The translations under genes were made by a program, and so were the position numbers. The notes beneath the pieces are model-generated. The model had not been told where the DNA came from. It did no database searches and saw nothing but the letters and a program-made list of their open reading frames with translations. 5,836 nucleotides of DNA from Spirochaetaceae bacterium. Its GTDB lineage: Bacteria > Spirochaetota > Spirochaetia > SZUA-6 > Bin103. Every line of letters starts with the position of its first letter. The first letter of the stretch is position 1. The stretch spans positions 1-5,836 of the forward strand of contig JAPPKD010000052.1 of the NCBI GenBank assembly GCA_028820215.1. Direction: 5' to 3'. Shown here one piece after another: positions 1 to 5,836 of this stretch.

Positions 1-9
1 CGGTAACGG

Positions 10-1140
10 CTACTCCCTCCACCTACGGCAGGGCGCGCCTCTCCTCGACTCTACCTTCTGCAGCACCGCGTCGTTCAGGGTCAGGCCGAAGCCGGGGGCG
101 TCGCTGAGGGTGCTGGCGCCGTCCACCGGCAGGACCGGCTCGTTGTAGAGCTCCTGGGCGCGCTCCAGGTTGCGGTCGGCCAACTCCTCGTCCGAGAACT
201 CGTGCGGCAGCGTGTTGCCGAGTCCCGTGGCGAACAGGTGCAGGCTGGCCAACGATCGGATGCCGATCGCCGGGCTGTGCGGCATGAGCGGCTTGTTGTG
301 CGCGGCGGCCAGGTCGAAGATGCGCCGCACCTCGGTGGGGCCGCCGGCGTTGAGGATGTCGGGCTGCAGGATGTCTGGATTGGCCAGCAGGATCAGGTCG
401 CGGAAGCGCCAGCGGGTCGCCTCCAGCTCTCCGCACGACACCGGGATCGACAGGGCGTCGGCCACCTGCCGGTAGCCCGGCAGATTGACGTGCGGCAGCG
501 GCTCCTCGTAGTGGAAGGCTCCCAGCTCCTGGAGGAGCTCGCCCTGGCGGATGGCGGTGCTGACGGTGTAGCCCCAGTTGCAGTCGAAGCTGAGCGTGCA
601 GTCGTCGGGCAGGAAGTCCCGGCACACGCGGAAGCGCTCCATGTCCGCGGCCGGATCCGCGTCCAGCACGGTCGGTCCCCAGTCCATGCGGATCTTGTAG
701 GCGCGGAAGCCCATCCCGTGGCCGCGCCGCACGTCGGCCAGCATCTCCCCTGGCGTCTTGCGGCTGCCGAGCCCCTGGCTCCAGTAGAGCGGCAGCGTGG
801 TGCGCGCGGCGCCGCCCCACAGGTCGTACACCGGCCGGCCGAGCGTCTTGCCCAGCGCGTCCCAACAGGCGATGTCGACGGCGGCGATCGCCTGAATGTG
901 CTGGCCGGTGCGGCCGTGGCGGTAGAACAGCCGGTCCCACAACACGGCAGGCGCGTGCACGCTCATGCCCGTCACGTCCGGGGCCAGCAGGTCGCGGGCC
1001 ACCGCGACGCCCACGCTCGGATGCGCGCGGAAGGCGCCGATCCCTGTCACGCCGGCGGCGGTGTGCAGCCGGATGAGGATCTCGCCCCCTTCGAGCGCGT
1101 CCACCTGGACCCGCTGGATCGCGTCGTGAGTCTGTGCCAT
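10..1140 (-). CDS. Mandelate racemase/muconate lactonizing family enzyme (enolase superfamily), probable sugar-acid dehydratase
   Basis: This is a cytoplasmic, Mg2+-dependent enolase-superfamily enzyme that would abstract a proton alpha to a carboxylate, most likely in dehydration or epimerisation of a sugar acid. Counting from the Met at 1140 (376 aa, normal family length), the metal ligands are D186 (in DCNWGY), E212 (in YEEP) and E238 (in CGELE). The His-Asp dyad is D261 (QPD) and H288 (PHSP), and E314 (PHEF) is the usual late acid. The spacings D-E-E-D-H (26, 26, 23, 27) equal those I recall for Pseudomonas mandelate racemase. The second-strand motif is K149-I-R151, not Lys-x-Lys. The frame opens further to 1188, but that start would overlap the divergent gene's ATG and add an unconserved tail, so 1140 is preferred. 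No Shine-Dalgarno precedes it. The stop is TAG at 12-10. Family call is firm; substrate unknown. Confidence 0.9.
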   Translation of the reverse strand: MAQTHDAIQRVQVDALEGGEILIRLHTAAGVTGIGAFRAHPSVGVAVARDLLAPDVTGMSVHAPAVLWDRLFYRHGRTGQHIQAIAAVDIACWDALGKTLGRPVYDLWGGAARTTLPLYWSQGLGSRKTPGEMLADVRRGHGMGFRAYKIRMDWGPTVLDADPAADMERFRVCRDFLPDDCTLSFDCNWGYTVSTAIRQGELLQELGAFHYEEPLPHVNLPGYRQVADALSIPVSCGELEATRWRFRDLILLANPDILQPDILNAGGPTEVRRIFDLAAAHNKPLMPHSPAIGIRSLASLHLFATGLGNTLPHEFSDEELADRNLERAQELYNEPVLPVDGASTLSDAPGFGLTLNDAVLQKVESRRGAPCRRWRE

Positions 1141-1186
1141 CGCGCCGACTTTACAGCACGCCGCCGGTGAGGGGATAACCTCGCCC
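1141..1186. promoter_or_regulatory. 46-base divergent promoter region with short inverted repeat
   Basis: This gap separates two outward-facing start codons and must hold or adjoin both promoters. An imperfect inverted repeat, GGTGAGG (1166-1172) and CCTCGCC (1179-1185), flanks GGATAA and could be an operator half-site pair or an RNA hairpin; its only non-Watson-Crick pair is T/G. On the minus strand TAAAGT (1153-1148) lies 7 bases from the ATG at 1140. On the plus strand TTTACA (1150-1155) is followed 18 bases later by GATAAC (1174-1179), which is 7 bases from the ATG at 1187. These are visual matches to sigma-70 boxes, not proven promoters. Confidence 0.4.
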
Positions 1187-2218
1187 ATGCCCGAACCGCG
1201 CCGCTCCCCTCACCTGGTCGCCCTGCTCAACCCGCGTCATCGAATCAGCGCAGAGGGCATCCGCGACGCGCTCGGCGGCATCCCGGCCGGCGTCGAGCTG
1301 CGCACCTTCACGGATGCGCCGCCGGACGGCCTGCTGCCGGAGCTCGAGGGGCTGATCAGCAACGGCTGGCTGCCGGAGCCTGCGCGGACGCCGCGCCTGC
1401 GATGGGTGCAGACGCTCAACGCCGGGCACGAGGACCTGCCGGACGCGCTGGTGTCCTCCCCTGACGTGGAGGTCTGTCACGGCAGCGGCCCGGCCGCGGT
1501 GCCGATCGCCGAGTGGACGCTGGGAGCGATGCTGTTCTTCGGGCATCGGTTCCGCCGCATCCTCGCGCACGAAGACGCCCGGACCTGGCACCGCGACCGG
1601 GCGGCGGAGATGTCGGCGTCCGTGCTGCACGGCAGGACGGTCGGCATCCTGGGCTACGGGGCGATCGGCCGGCAGGTGGGACGCCTCTGCCGCATGCTCG
1701 GCATGCGGGTGGTGGCCACGCTCGGCCGCGCGGGCAGGCGGCAGCAGCTCACCTACCGGACACCCGGCACCGGCGACCCGGAGGGCGAGCTGCCGGAGCG
1801 CTGGATCGGCTGGGACGAGCTCCATGGCGCGCTGGGCGACCTGGACTTCATCGTCCTGGCCCTGCGGCTCGACGGGCAGACCGAACGGCTGATCGACGAC
1901 GCCTTCCTGCGGCGCTGCAAGCCGCAGGCGGTGCTGGTCAACATGGCGCGCGGGGGGTTGGTGGACCAGGGAGCGCTGTCCGCCGCGCTGGCCGCCGGAC
2001 GCATCGGCGGCGCCGCGCTCGACGTGTTCCAGACCGAACCGCTGCCGGCCGACGACCCGCTGCGAGACGCTCCGAACCTGCTTCTGTCGCCCCATTGCTC
2101 GCCGGAATCTCCGTTCTTTCAGGATGAGATCGCCAACATGGTGGCCGAGAACGTGCGCCGCTTCGGAGCGGGCGAGCCGCTGCTCAACGTCATTCGCCCC
2201 CGCGCGAGGCCCACGTGA
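1187..2218 (+). CDS. D-isomer-specific 2-hydroxyacid dehydrogenase, NAD(P)-binding
   Basis: The product (343 aa) interconverts a 2-ketoacid and a D-2-hydroxyacid in the cytoplasm, as do glyoxylate/hydroxypyruvate reductases and phosphoglycerate dehydrogenases. A divergent N-terminal substrate domain (to about residue 100) leads into the Rossmann domain with GYGAIG at 156-161. The catalytic triad is complete: R255 in NMARGG, E284 in DVFQTEP and H303 in SPH, with the family's common 29/19 spacing. After the second Rossmann strand (VVAT) there is no acidic residue; R181, R184 and R185 follow instead, which suggests NADP(H) preference (inference). About 20 residues (roughly 190-208, containing PGTGDPEG) are inserted before the next helix, a trait I associate with one subfamily. 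GAGGGG lies 12 bases before the ATG, rather far for a ribosome-binding site. First gene of a four-gene run; its TGA overlaps the next start. Substrate unknown. Confidence 0.92.
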   Translation: MPEPRRSPHLVALLNPRHRISAEGIRDALGGIPAGVELRTFTDAPPDGLLPELEGLISNGWLPEPARTPRLRWVQTLNAGHEDLPDALVSSPDVEVCHGSGPAAVPIAEWTLGAMLFFGHRFRRILAHEDARTWHRDRAAEMSASVLHGRTVGILGYGAIGRQVGRLCRMLGMRVVATLGRAGRRQQLTYRTPGTGDPEGELPERWIGWDELHGALGDLDFIVLALRLDGQTERLIDDAFLRRCKPQAVLVNMARGGLVDQGALSAALAAGRIGGAALDVFQTEPLPADDPLRDAPNLLLSPHCSPESPFFQDEIANMVAENVRRFGAGEPLLNVIRPRARPT

Positions 2219-3372
2219 TCGAGTCGATCACCACCGAGGTCATCTCCAGCACGTACGACGGGGGCCGTTTGTGGTTCCATCCGCGCGCGTGCACGGTGCC
2301 GCACGCTGGCGGCACGAAGCTGGTGATGACCGGGCAGAGCATCTCCGGTTCGGACGTGTTCGGCCACGTCCACTGGATGACGTCCACGGACGGCGGCCGC
2401 TCCTGGAGCGAGCCGGAGCCCATTCCCGAGCTCGGCCGCCGGCTGCGCGACGACGGCATCGAGGACGGCGTCTGCGACGCGGTGCCGGAGTACCACGCGC
2501 CGACCGGCACCGTGCTCCTGCTGGCGTTCAACGTCTACTACCGCGACGACGTGCTGACGATGGCCGACCGGGAGCGCCACGTCGTCTACTCGGTGCTGGA
2601 TCCGGCGACCGGCCGCTGGGGCGGGCGCAAGCGGATGCCGTGGGACGAACCCGAGGCCTCGGCGATGTACACCAGCAACTGCTCGCAGCGGGTGACCCTG
2701 GACCACCGCGACGGTGAGCGGGCCGGCGACGTGATCGTGCCGCTGACCTTCGGCCCCCTGGGGCGGACCCACCGCGATGTCTGCACGGTGCGCTGCGCGT
2801 TCGACGGCGCCGAGCTGCGCGTGGCCCAGCAGGGATCGCGCCACGAGCTGCCGGTCCGCCGCGGCCTGCTGGAGCCGAGCGTCACGCGCATCGGCGACAC
2901 CTTCTTCCTCACCGTGCGGGCCGAGAACGACCGCGGCTACGTGTCGAGCTCCGCCGACGGCCTGCACTGGGAGCCGCTGCGCCCGTGGTGCTGGGAGGAC
3001 GGCGAGCCGCTGATCATGTCCACCACGCAGCAGCGCTGGCTGCCGCACGGCGACGCGCTCTTCCTGGTGTACACGCGCCGCACGGAGGCCAACCGCAACG
3101 TGTTCCGCTGGCGCGCTCCGCTCTGGCTCGCGGAGGTGGACCGCGACCGGCTGTGCCTGCGGCGCGACAGTGAGCGGGTCGTCCTGCCGATGAAGGGCGA
3201 CGGCGTCAGCGGCCCGGACGGCGTGCCGCGCATGGGCAACTTCCACACCACGGCCGTCTCTCCGGACGAGTCGATCGTCACCGTCGGGGAATGCCTGCCC
3301 ACTTGCGGCTACCAGGGAGAGACCCTGCTGGCCCGCGTGCGCTGGAGCCGGCCCAACCGCCTGTTCGGCTGA
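2215..3372 (+). CDS. Sialidase-like BNR/Asp-box beta-propeller protein
   Basis: The 385-aa product looks like the catalytic propeller of sialidases (GH33-like) or a related BNR-repeat glycoside-binding protein. One clear Asp box, STDGGRSW, is at residues 57-64 and is followed by SEP; a degenerate, one-residue-shorter copy, SADGLHW, is at 246-252. A LLEPSV motif (218-223) followed by a strand with R235 resembles the conserved Glu-Pro of five-bladed glycosidase propellers. Tryptophan- and strand-rich segments run through the protein. I see no FRIP motif, so sialidase activity itself is uncertain. There is no signal peptide or membrane segment, so it should be cytoplasmic and act on imported small substrates. 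The GTG start at 2215 overlaps the upstream TGA (GTGA) and has GAGG (2206-2209) five bases upstream. Lack of a known sialic-acid catabolic gene nearby argues for another glycoside. Confidence 0.75.
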   Translation: MIESITTEVISSTYDGGRLWFHPRACTVPHAGGTKLVMTGQSISGSDVFGHVHWMTSTDGGRSWSEPEPIPELGRRLRDDGIEDGVCDAVPEYHAPTGTVLLLAFNVYYRDDVLTMADRERHVVYSVLDPATGRWGGRKRMPWDEPEASAMYTSNCSQRVTLDHRDGERAGDVIVPLTFGPLGRTHRDVCTVRCAFDGAELRVAQQGSRHELPVRRGLLEPSVTRIGDTFFLTVRAENDRGYVSSSADGLHWEPLRPWCWEDGEPLIMSTTQQRWLPHGDALFLVYTRRTEANRNVFRWRAPLWLAEVDRDRLCLRRDSERVVLPMKGDGVSGPDGVPRMGNFHTTAVSPDESIVTVGECLPTCGYQGETLLARVRWSRPNRLFG

Positions 3373-4370
3373 TGGAAGGACGCCGCCTGGTGGCCGTCGG
3401 CGGCCACGTCGAGATCGAGTCGTTCGAAATCCCGGAGCCGGGCCCCGGCCAGGTGCTGGTGCGCGTCGCGCGGAGCCAGGTGAGCGCCGGGTCCGAGAAG
3501 AACGCCCTGCTCGCGGCGAGCGGCGGGCGCCGGCCGCTGGGCTACACCCTGGCCGGCACCGTGCAAGCCTGCGGTCCCGGCGTGGATGCCTGCCGCGTGC
3601 ACGACCGGGTGCTGGCATTCGGCAACCACGGCAGCCATTGGCTCACCGGGCAACAGGGGCTGTCCGAGCTGCGCTCGTCGCTGCAGCCCATCGAGCACGA
3701 CGCGGCGGAGCTCAGCGACGAGCAGGCCACCTTCGCCGTGCTCGGCGACGTGGCGCTGCTCGGCATCCGGCGCGCCGAGCTGCAGATCGACGAATCGGTC
3801 GCCATATTCGGCCAGGGCGTGGTCGGCCAGCTCACCACCGCGCTGTGCCGCATCTCGGGCGCCTACCCCATCATCGCCGTCGACCTCGACGCGCGGAGGC
3901 TGGAGCTGGCGCGCGGCAGCGGCGCCACCCACACCGTCGACGCGTCCGCGGAGGACCCGGTCGCGGCGATCCGCGACCTGACCGGCGGCGGCGCGCAGTG
4001 CGTCTTCCACGCGGCCCGTGATCCGGGCGTGCTGGTGCCGGCCATGCAGGCCGCGGGCGACCGCGGCAAGGTCATCCTGGTCGGCAGTCCGCCCGGCACG
4101 GTCGAGCTGGGTCTGCAGACCGAGCTGCTGAGGCGCGAGCTGGACATCCGCGGCGTCTACGGGCGCGGGCTGGAGGACACCGCCCATCCGAAGTTCCCCT
4201 GGACCCGGCGCCGCAACCGCCGCGCGATCATGCGCCTGATCGCACAGGGGGCGCTGGTGGTGGATCCTCTCATCAGTCACGTCGCCCGGCCGGAACAGGC
4301 GCCACGTCTCTACCGGCAGGTGCTGGAGGGCACCGCGGGCTGGATGAGCATCCTGTTCGACTGGGACTGA
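3372..4370 (+). CDS. Medium-chain dehydrogenase/reductase (alcohol dehydrogenase-like), probably zinc-independent
   Basis: The 332-aa product has the two-domain MDR fold: a GroES-like N-terminal domain (about 1-125, with PEPGPGQVLVRV at 21-32) and a Rossmann domain with GQGVVG at 147-152. D171 closes the second Rossmann strand (AVDLD), favouring NAD(H). The usual catalytic zinc ligands are not visible: the Gly-x-Cys-Gly-x-Asp site is replaced by SQVSAGSEKN (35-44), the Gly-His-Glu site reads GYTLAG (57-62), and there is no four-cysteine structural lobe. This resembles the MDR branch that includes BchC-type dehydrogenases, but nothing here indicates bacteriochlorophyll synthesis. The in-frame ATG at 3291 would overlap the upstream gene by 82 bases and add an unconserved 27-residue lead, so the ATG at 3372, sharing its A with the upstream TGA, is chosen; translation is probably coupled. 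Likely oxidises a sugar or polyol hydroxyl (inference). Confidence 0.85.
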   Translation: MEGRRLVAVGGHVEIESFEIPEPGPGQVLVRVARSQVSAGSEKNALLAASGGRRPLGYTLAGTVQACGPGVDACRVHDRVLAFGNHGSHWLTGQQGLSELRSSLQPIEHDAAELSDEQATFAVLGDVALLGIRRAELQIDESVAIFGQGVVGQLTTALCRISGAYPIIAVDLDARRLELARGSGATHTVDASAEDPVAAIRDLTGGGAQCVFHAARDPGVLVPAMQAAGDRGKVILVGSPPGTVELGLQTELLRRELDIRGVYGRGLEDTAHPKFPWTRRRNRRAIMRLIAQGALVVDPLISHVARPEQAPRLYRQVLEGTAGWMSILFDWD

Positions 4371-4374
4371 GCCC

Positions 4375-5208
4375 GTGCGCTCCGACCAGCCGCACACGCC
4401 CCACGCACGCGACATCGCGGGAGCGTCGTGGGACCCGGGGCGGTACCTGAAGTTCGCCGACCACCGCGTACGGCCCGCCGTCGACCTGATGGGGCGAATC
4501 CCGCTGGCGGACCCCGCATGCATCTACGACCTCGGATGCGGCACCGGCAATGTTACCCGCATGCTTGCCGACCGCTGGCCGGCCGCCGCCGTCGTCGGGA
4601 TCGACCACTCGCCGCAGATGCTGAAGCAGGCGCGCGCCACCCCGTCGCGGGTGCGCTGGCAACACGGCGACCTTGCGGACTGGAAGCCGGAGGAGGCTCC
4701 GTCGCTGCTCTTCTCCAACGCGGTCATTCACTGGCTGCCCGACCATCGGTCGCTGATCGGCCGCCTCTGGTCGCTGCTGCCGCCGGGCGGCTGCCTGGCG
4801 GTGCAGGCGCCGATGAGCTGGGAGCTGCCCTCGCACCGCCTCATGCGCGAGACGCTCGCCGACGGTGGCGCGGGGGGCTCGCCGCTGGGCGACGCCGAGC
4901 TGCGACGCGCCGTGGCGAGCCGCGGGCTGCACGATCCCGGCTTCTACTACGACCTGCTGGCCACGGACGCCGCCCACGTCGACGTGTGGACCACCGAGTA
5001 CCAGCACGCCCTCACCGGTACGGACGCCGTGCTGGAGTGGGTCACCGCCACCAGCCTGCGCCCGATCCTGACCGGCCTCGGCGATGCGGAGCGCGCCACC
5101 TTTCTCGACCGGTACCGCGAGCGACTCAGGAGCGCTTACCCCCCGCGCCCCGACGGCATCACTCTCTACCCCTTCCTCCGCCTGTTCTTCGTCGCCGTGC
5201 GCGGCTGA
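4375..5208 (+). CDS. tam: Trans-aconitate 2-methyltransferase-like SAM-dependent methyltransferase
   Basis: This class I SAM methyltransferase (277 aa) most resembles Tam, which esterifies trans-aconitate, an inhibitor of the citric acid cycle. The early WDPGRYLKFADHRVRPAVDL stretch (19-38) matches the Tam N-terminus. Motif I is DLGCGTGN (52-59), the ribose-binding acid is D77 in GIDHSP, motif II is GDLADWKP (98-105), and the Tam-typical NAVIHWLPDH lies at 115-124, followed by LPPGG (135-139). The C-terminal part keeps the EYQHAL and EWVTATSLRP segments (208-213, 221-230), seen in Tam as a Tyr/His-rich strand and E-W-V-x-x-T-x-L-R-P. It starts at GTG 4375, four bases after the upstream stop; a weak GGGA is eight bases upstream, and no other sensible start exists. 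It is about 25 aa longer than E. coli Tam, from the N-terminal lead and the C-terminus. The operon setting leaves room for a different carboxylate substrate. Confidence 0.85.
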   Translation: MRSDQPHTPHARDIAGASWDPGRYLKFADHRVRPAVDLMGRIPLADPACIYDLGCGTGNVTRMLADRWPAAAVVGIDHSPQMLKQARATPSRVRWQHGDLADWKPEEAPSLLFSNAVIHWLPDHRSLIGRLWSLLPPGGCLAVQAPMSWELPSHRLMRETLADGGAGGSPLGDAELRRAVASRGLHDPGFYYDLLATDAAHVDVWTTEYQHALTGTDAVLEWVTATSLRPILTGLGDAERATFLDRYRERLRSAYPPRPDGITLYPFLRLFFVAVRG

Positions 5209-5235
5209 GTCCACGGAGATTGCTGCTTCCCCCCA

Positions 5236-5264
5236 TTGACAGCACCAAACCATGGCCGTAGGGT
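5236..5264 (+). promoter_or_regulatory. Candidate sigma-70 promoter for the solute-binding protein gene
   Basis: A perfect -35 hexamer TTGACA (5236-5241) is followed after exactly 17 bases by TAGGGT (5259-5264), which keeps the three most conserved -10 positions (T, A and final T). Transcription would start near 5271, giving a leader of about 15 bases that barely includes the ribosome-binding site. It lies in the 77-base gap after the methyltransferase gene, in which I see no convincing terminator hairpin, so read-through from the operon is also possible. Confidence 0.45.
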
Positions 5265-5272
5265 CCTTGACT

Positions 5273-5277
5273 GGAGG
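5273..5277 (+). promoter_or_regulatory. Strong ribosome-binding site GGAGG
   Basis: GGAGG ends eight bases before the ATG at 5286 and fixes that start. It is the best Shine-Dalgarno match in the window; the upstream operon genes rely on overlaps or weak sites, so this gene is probably translated independently and strongly. Confidence 0.85.
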
Positions 5278-5285
5278 GTAGAATT

Positions 5286-5836
5286 ATGCAGCAGCCGCTG
5301 CGCAGAAACGCCGCATCGAGTCTGAGCGTCGTCCTCTTGTTGCTCCTGGCAACCACTCACCCGCTGTTCGCGAGTGCTTCCACCGAAATGGCGGAAGAAG
5401 AGAAGCCCGTCATCCAGTTGATGGTCGGCCCCGTACGAATCCCCCTGGCCGCGGACATGTACATCATCCAGGACATCGGTAAGCGGATGAATGCCACTAT
5501 CGAACCAATCAATGGCGACAAGAAGATGCTGCAAACCCTGATCGCATCGCGCCAGGTTCCCGATATAATGTATGGCAACTCGATCATGTCGAGGCTGGAG
5601 GCACTGGATTACGGACCACAAGGAGTGCTGTTTCCGCTCGATACGAAGTTCGACATGATGCCGAACATCAGTCGTTTGCGAACGGAGTACAAGGAGTGGG
5701 ACGCGGCCATGACGGCAAATGACGGACATCAGTACGTCACGCCGTGGGTTTCGGAGTTCCCCTACTTCTTCTATGCACCCCTGATCCCGGCTTATTCGCG
5801 TAGGAGTGGAGAAAAAGTAGGCGCGTCCGCCGATTT
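5286..5836 (+). CDS. ABC-transporter extracellular solute-binding protein (family 1, carbohydrate type), 3' end missing
   Basis: The frame from ATG 5286 stays open to the window edge (183 codons plus 2 bases), less than half of the usual 450-550 aa. The N-terminus is a Sec signal peptide: R6-R7, a hydrophobic core at about 12-24 (SVVLLLLLATT) and a likely A-S-A cut after residue 31. No lipobox cysteine is visible, so it would be periplasmic or secreted rather than a lipoprotein. The mature part has the fold's hallmarks: IIQDIGKRMNATIEP (60-74), where the first domain begins, then TLIASRQVPDIMYGN (84-98, cf. the common L-x-ASG-x-x-PDI pattern), GVLFPLD (113-119), MPNISRL (125-131) and a DGHQYVTPW segment (146-154). 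Relatives bind oligosaccharides or other sugars for import, normally with two permease genes downstream; these would lie beyond the window. Base composition is lower in GC than the operon before it. Ligand unknown. Confidence 0.88.
   Translation, partial: MQQPLRRNAASSLSVVLLLLLATTHPLFASASTEMAEEEKPVIQLMVGPVRIPLAADMYIIQDIGKRMNATIEPINGDKKMLQTLIASRQVPDIMYGNSIMSRLEALDYGPQGVLFPLDTKFDMMPNISRLRTEYKEWDAAMTANDGHQYVTPWVSEFPYFFYAPLIPAYSRRSGEKVGASAD

Noticed and set aside
23..940. 305-aa minus-strand frame inside the MR/MLE gene
   Set aside because: Low-complexity Arg/Pro/Ala translation in another frame of a gene with a complete set of active-site residues.
1141..1188. Upstream Met at 1188 as the start of the MR/MLE gene
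   Set aside because: It would share the CATG with the divergent ATG, add 16 unconserved residues and has no ribosome-binding site; the Met at 1140 gives the family's usual N-terminus.
3291..3371. Upstream ATG for the MDR gene
   Set aside because: The 27 added residues are an out-of-frame reading of the preceding gene's end; the TGATG junction at 3370-3374 is a typical coupled start.
2119..3618. 499-aa open frame on the minus strand opposite the propeller and MDR genes
   Set aside because: It is Arg/Ala/His/Pro-rich with no family motif, as expected antisense to GC-rich genes, and it spans a junction of two well-supported plus-strand genes.
3309..4523. 404-aa minus-strand frame opposite the MDR gene
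   Set aside because: No recognisable motif, crosses the boundary between two confident plus-strand genes; a GC-driven shadow.
5279..5284. TAGAAT as a -10 box before the solute-binding gene
   Set aside because: A near-perfect hexamer, but it lies between the ribosome-binding site and the ATG, with no -35 at proper distance; transcription would begin inside the gene.
5166..5729. 187-aa minus-strand frame at the right end
   Set aside because: It lies antisense to a signal peptide and conserved solute-binding motifs and shows no family features of its own.

Overview
The window is GC-rich bacterial chromosomal DNA, densely coded and without introns. It holds six protein genes, five complete and one running off the right edge. 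No RNA gene, transposon, CRISPR array or phage feature was seen. The taxon cannot be fixed from sequence alone. High GC, GTG starts, enolase-superfamily and BNR/sialidase-like genes, and a family-1 solute-binding protein would suit an uncultured high-GC environmental heterotroph, for example a GC-rich spirochaete, but that is a low-confidence guess.

Layout. On the minus strand, 10-1140 encodes a mandelate racemase/muconate lactonizing (MR/MLE) enolase-superfamily enzyme, probably a sugar-acid dehydratase or related enzyme. It is divergent, across only 46 bases, from a tightly packed plus-strand run of four genes: a D-isomer-specific 2-hydroxyacid dehydrogenase (1187-2218), a sialidase-like BNR/Asp-box beta-propeller protein (2215-3372), a medium-chain dehydrogenase/reductase lacking the usual zinc ligands (3372-4370), and a trans-aconitate 2-methyltransferase-like SAM methyltransferase (4375-5208). 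The junctions are a 4-base GTGA overlap, a 1-base TGATG overlap and a 4-base gap, so these four are very likely one translationally coupled operon. After a 77-base gap with a TTGACA promoter-like element and a strong GGAGG ribosome-binding site, a secreted ABC-transporter solute-binding protein starts at 5286 and is cut by the window end at 183 codons. It is visibly less GC-rich than the genes before it.

How the genes may work together (inference). An enolase-superfamily acid-sugar enzyme, a 2-hydroxyacid (2-ketoacid) reductase, a second NAD-type dehydrogenase and a glycoside-recognising propeller beside a carbohydrate-type binding protein point to uptake and oxidative breakdown of a carbohydrate or sugar acid. 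The methyltransferase is the odd member: its known relatives esterify a carboxylate of a small tricarboxylic acid, so it may act on an acidic intermediate or inhibitor. No exact substrate can be read from the sequence.

The least conventional points are the Lys-x-Arg in place of Lys-x-Lys in the enolase-superfamily active site, the propeller protein with no export signal inside a dehydrogenase operon, the Tam-like methyltransferase in the same operon, and possible leaderless promoters for both divergent genes in the 46-base gap.
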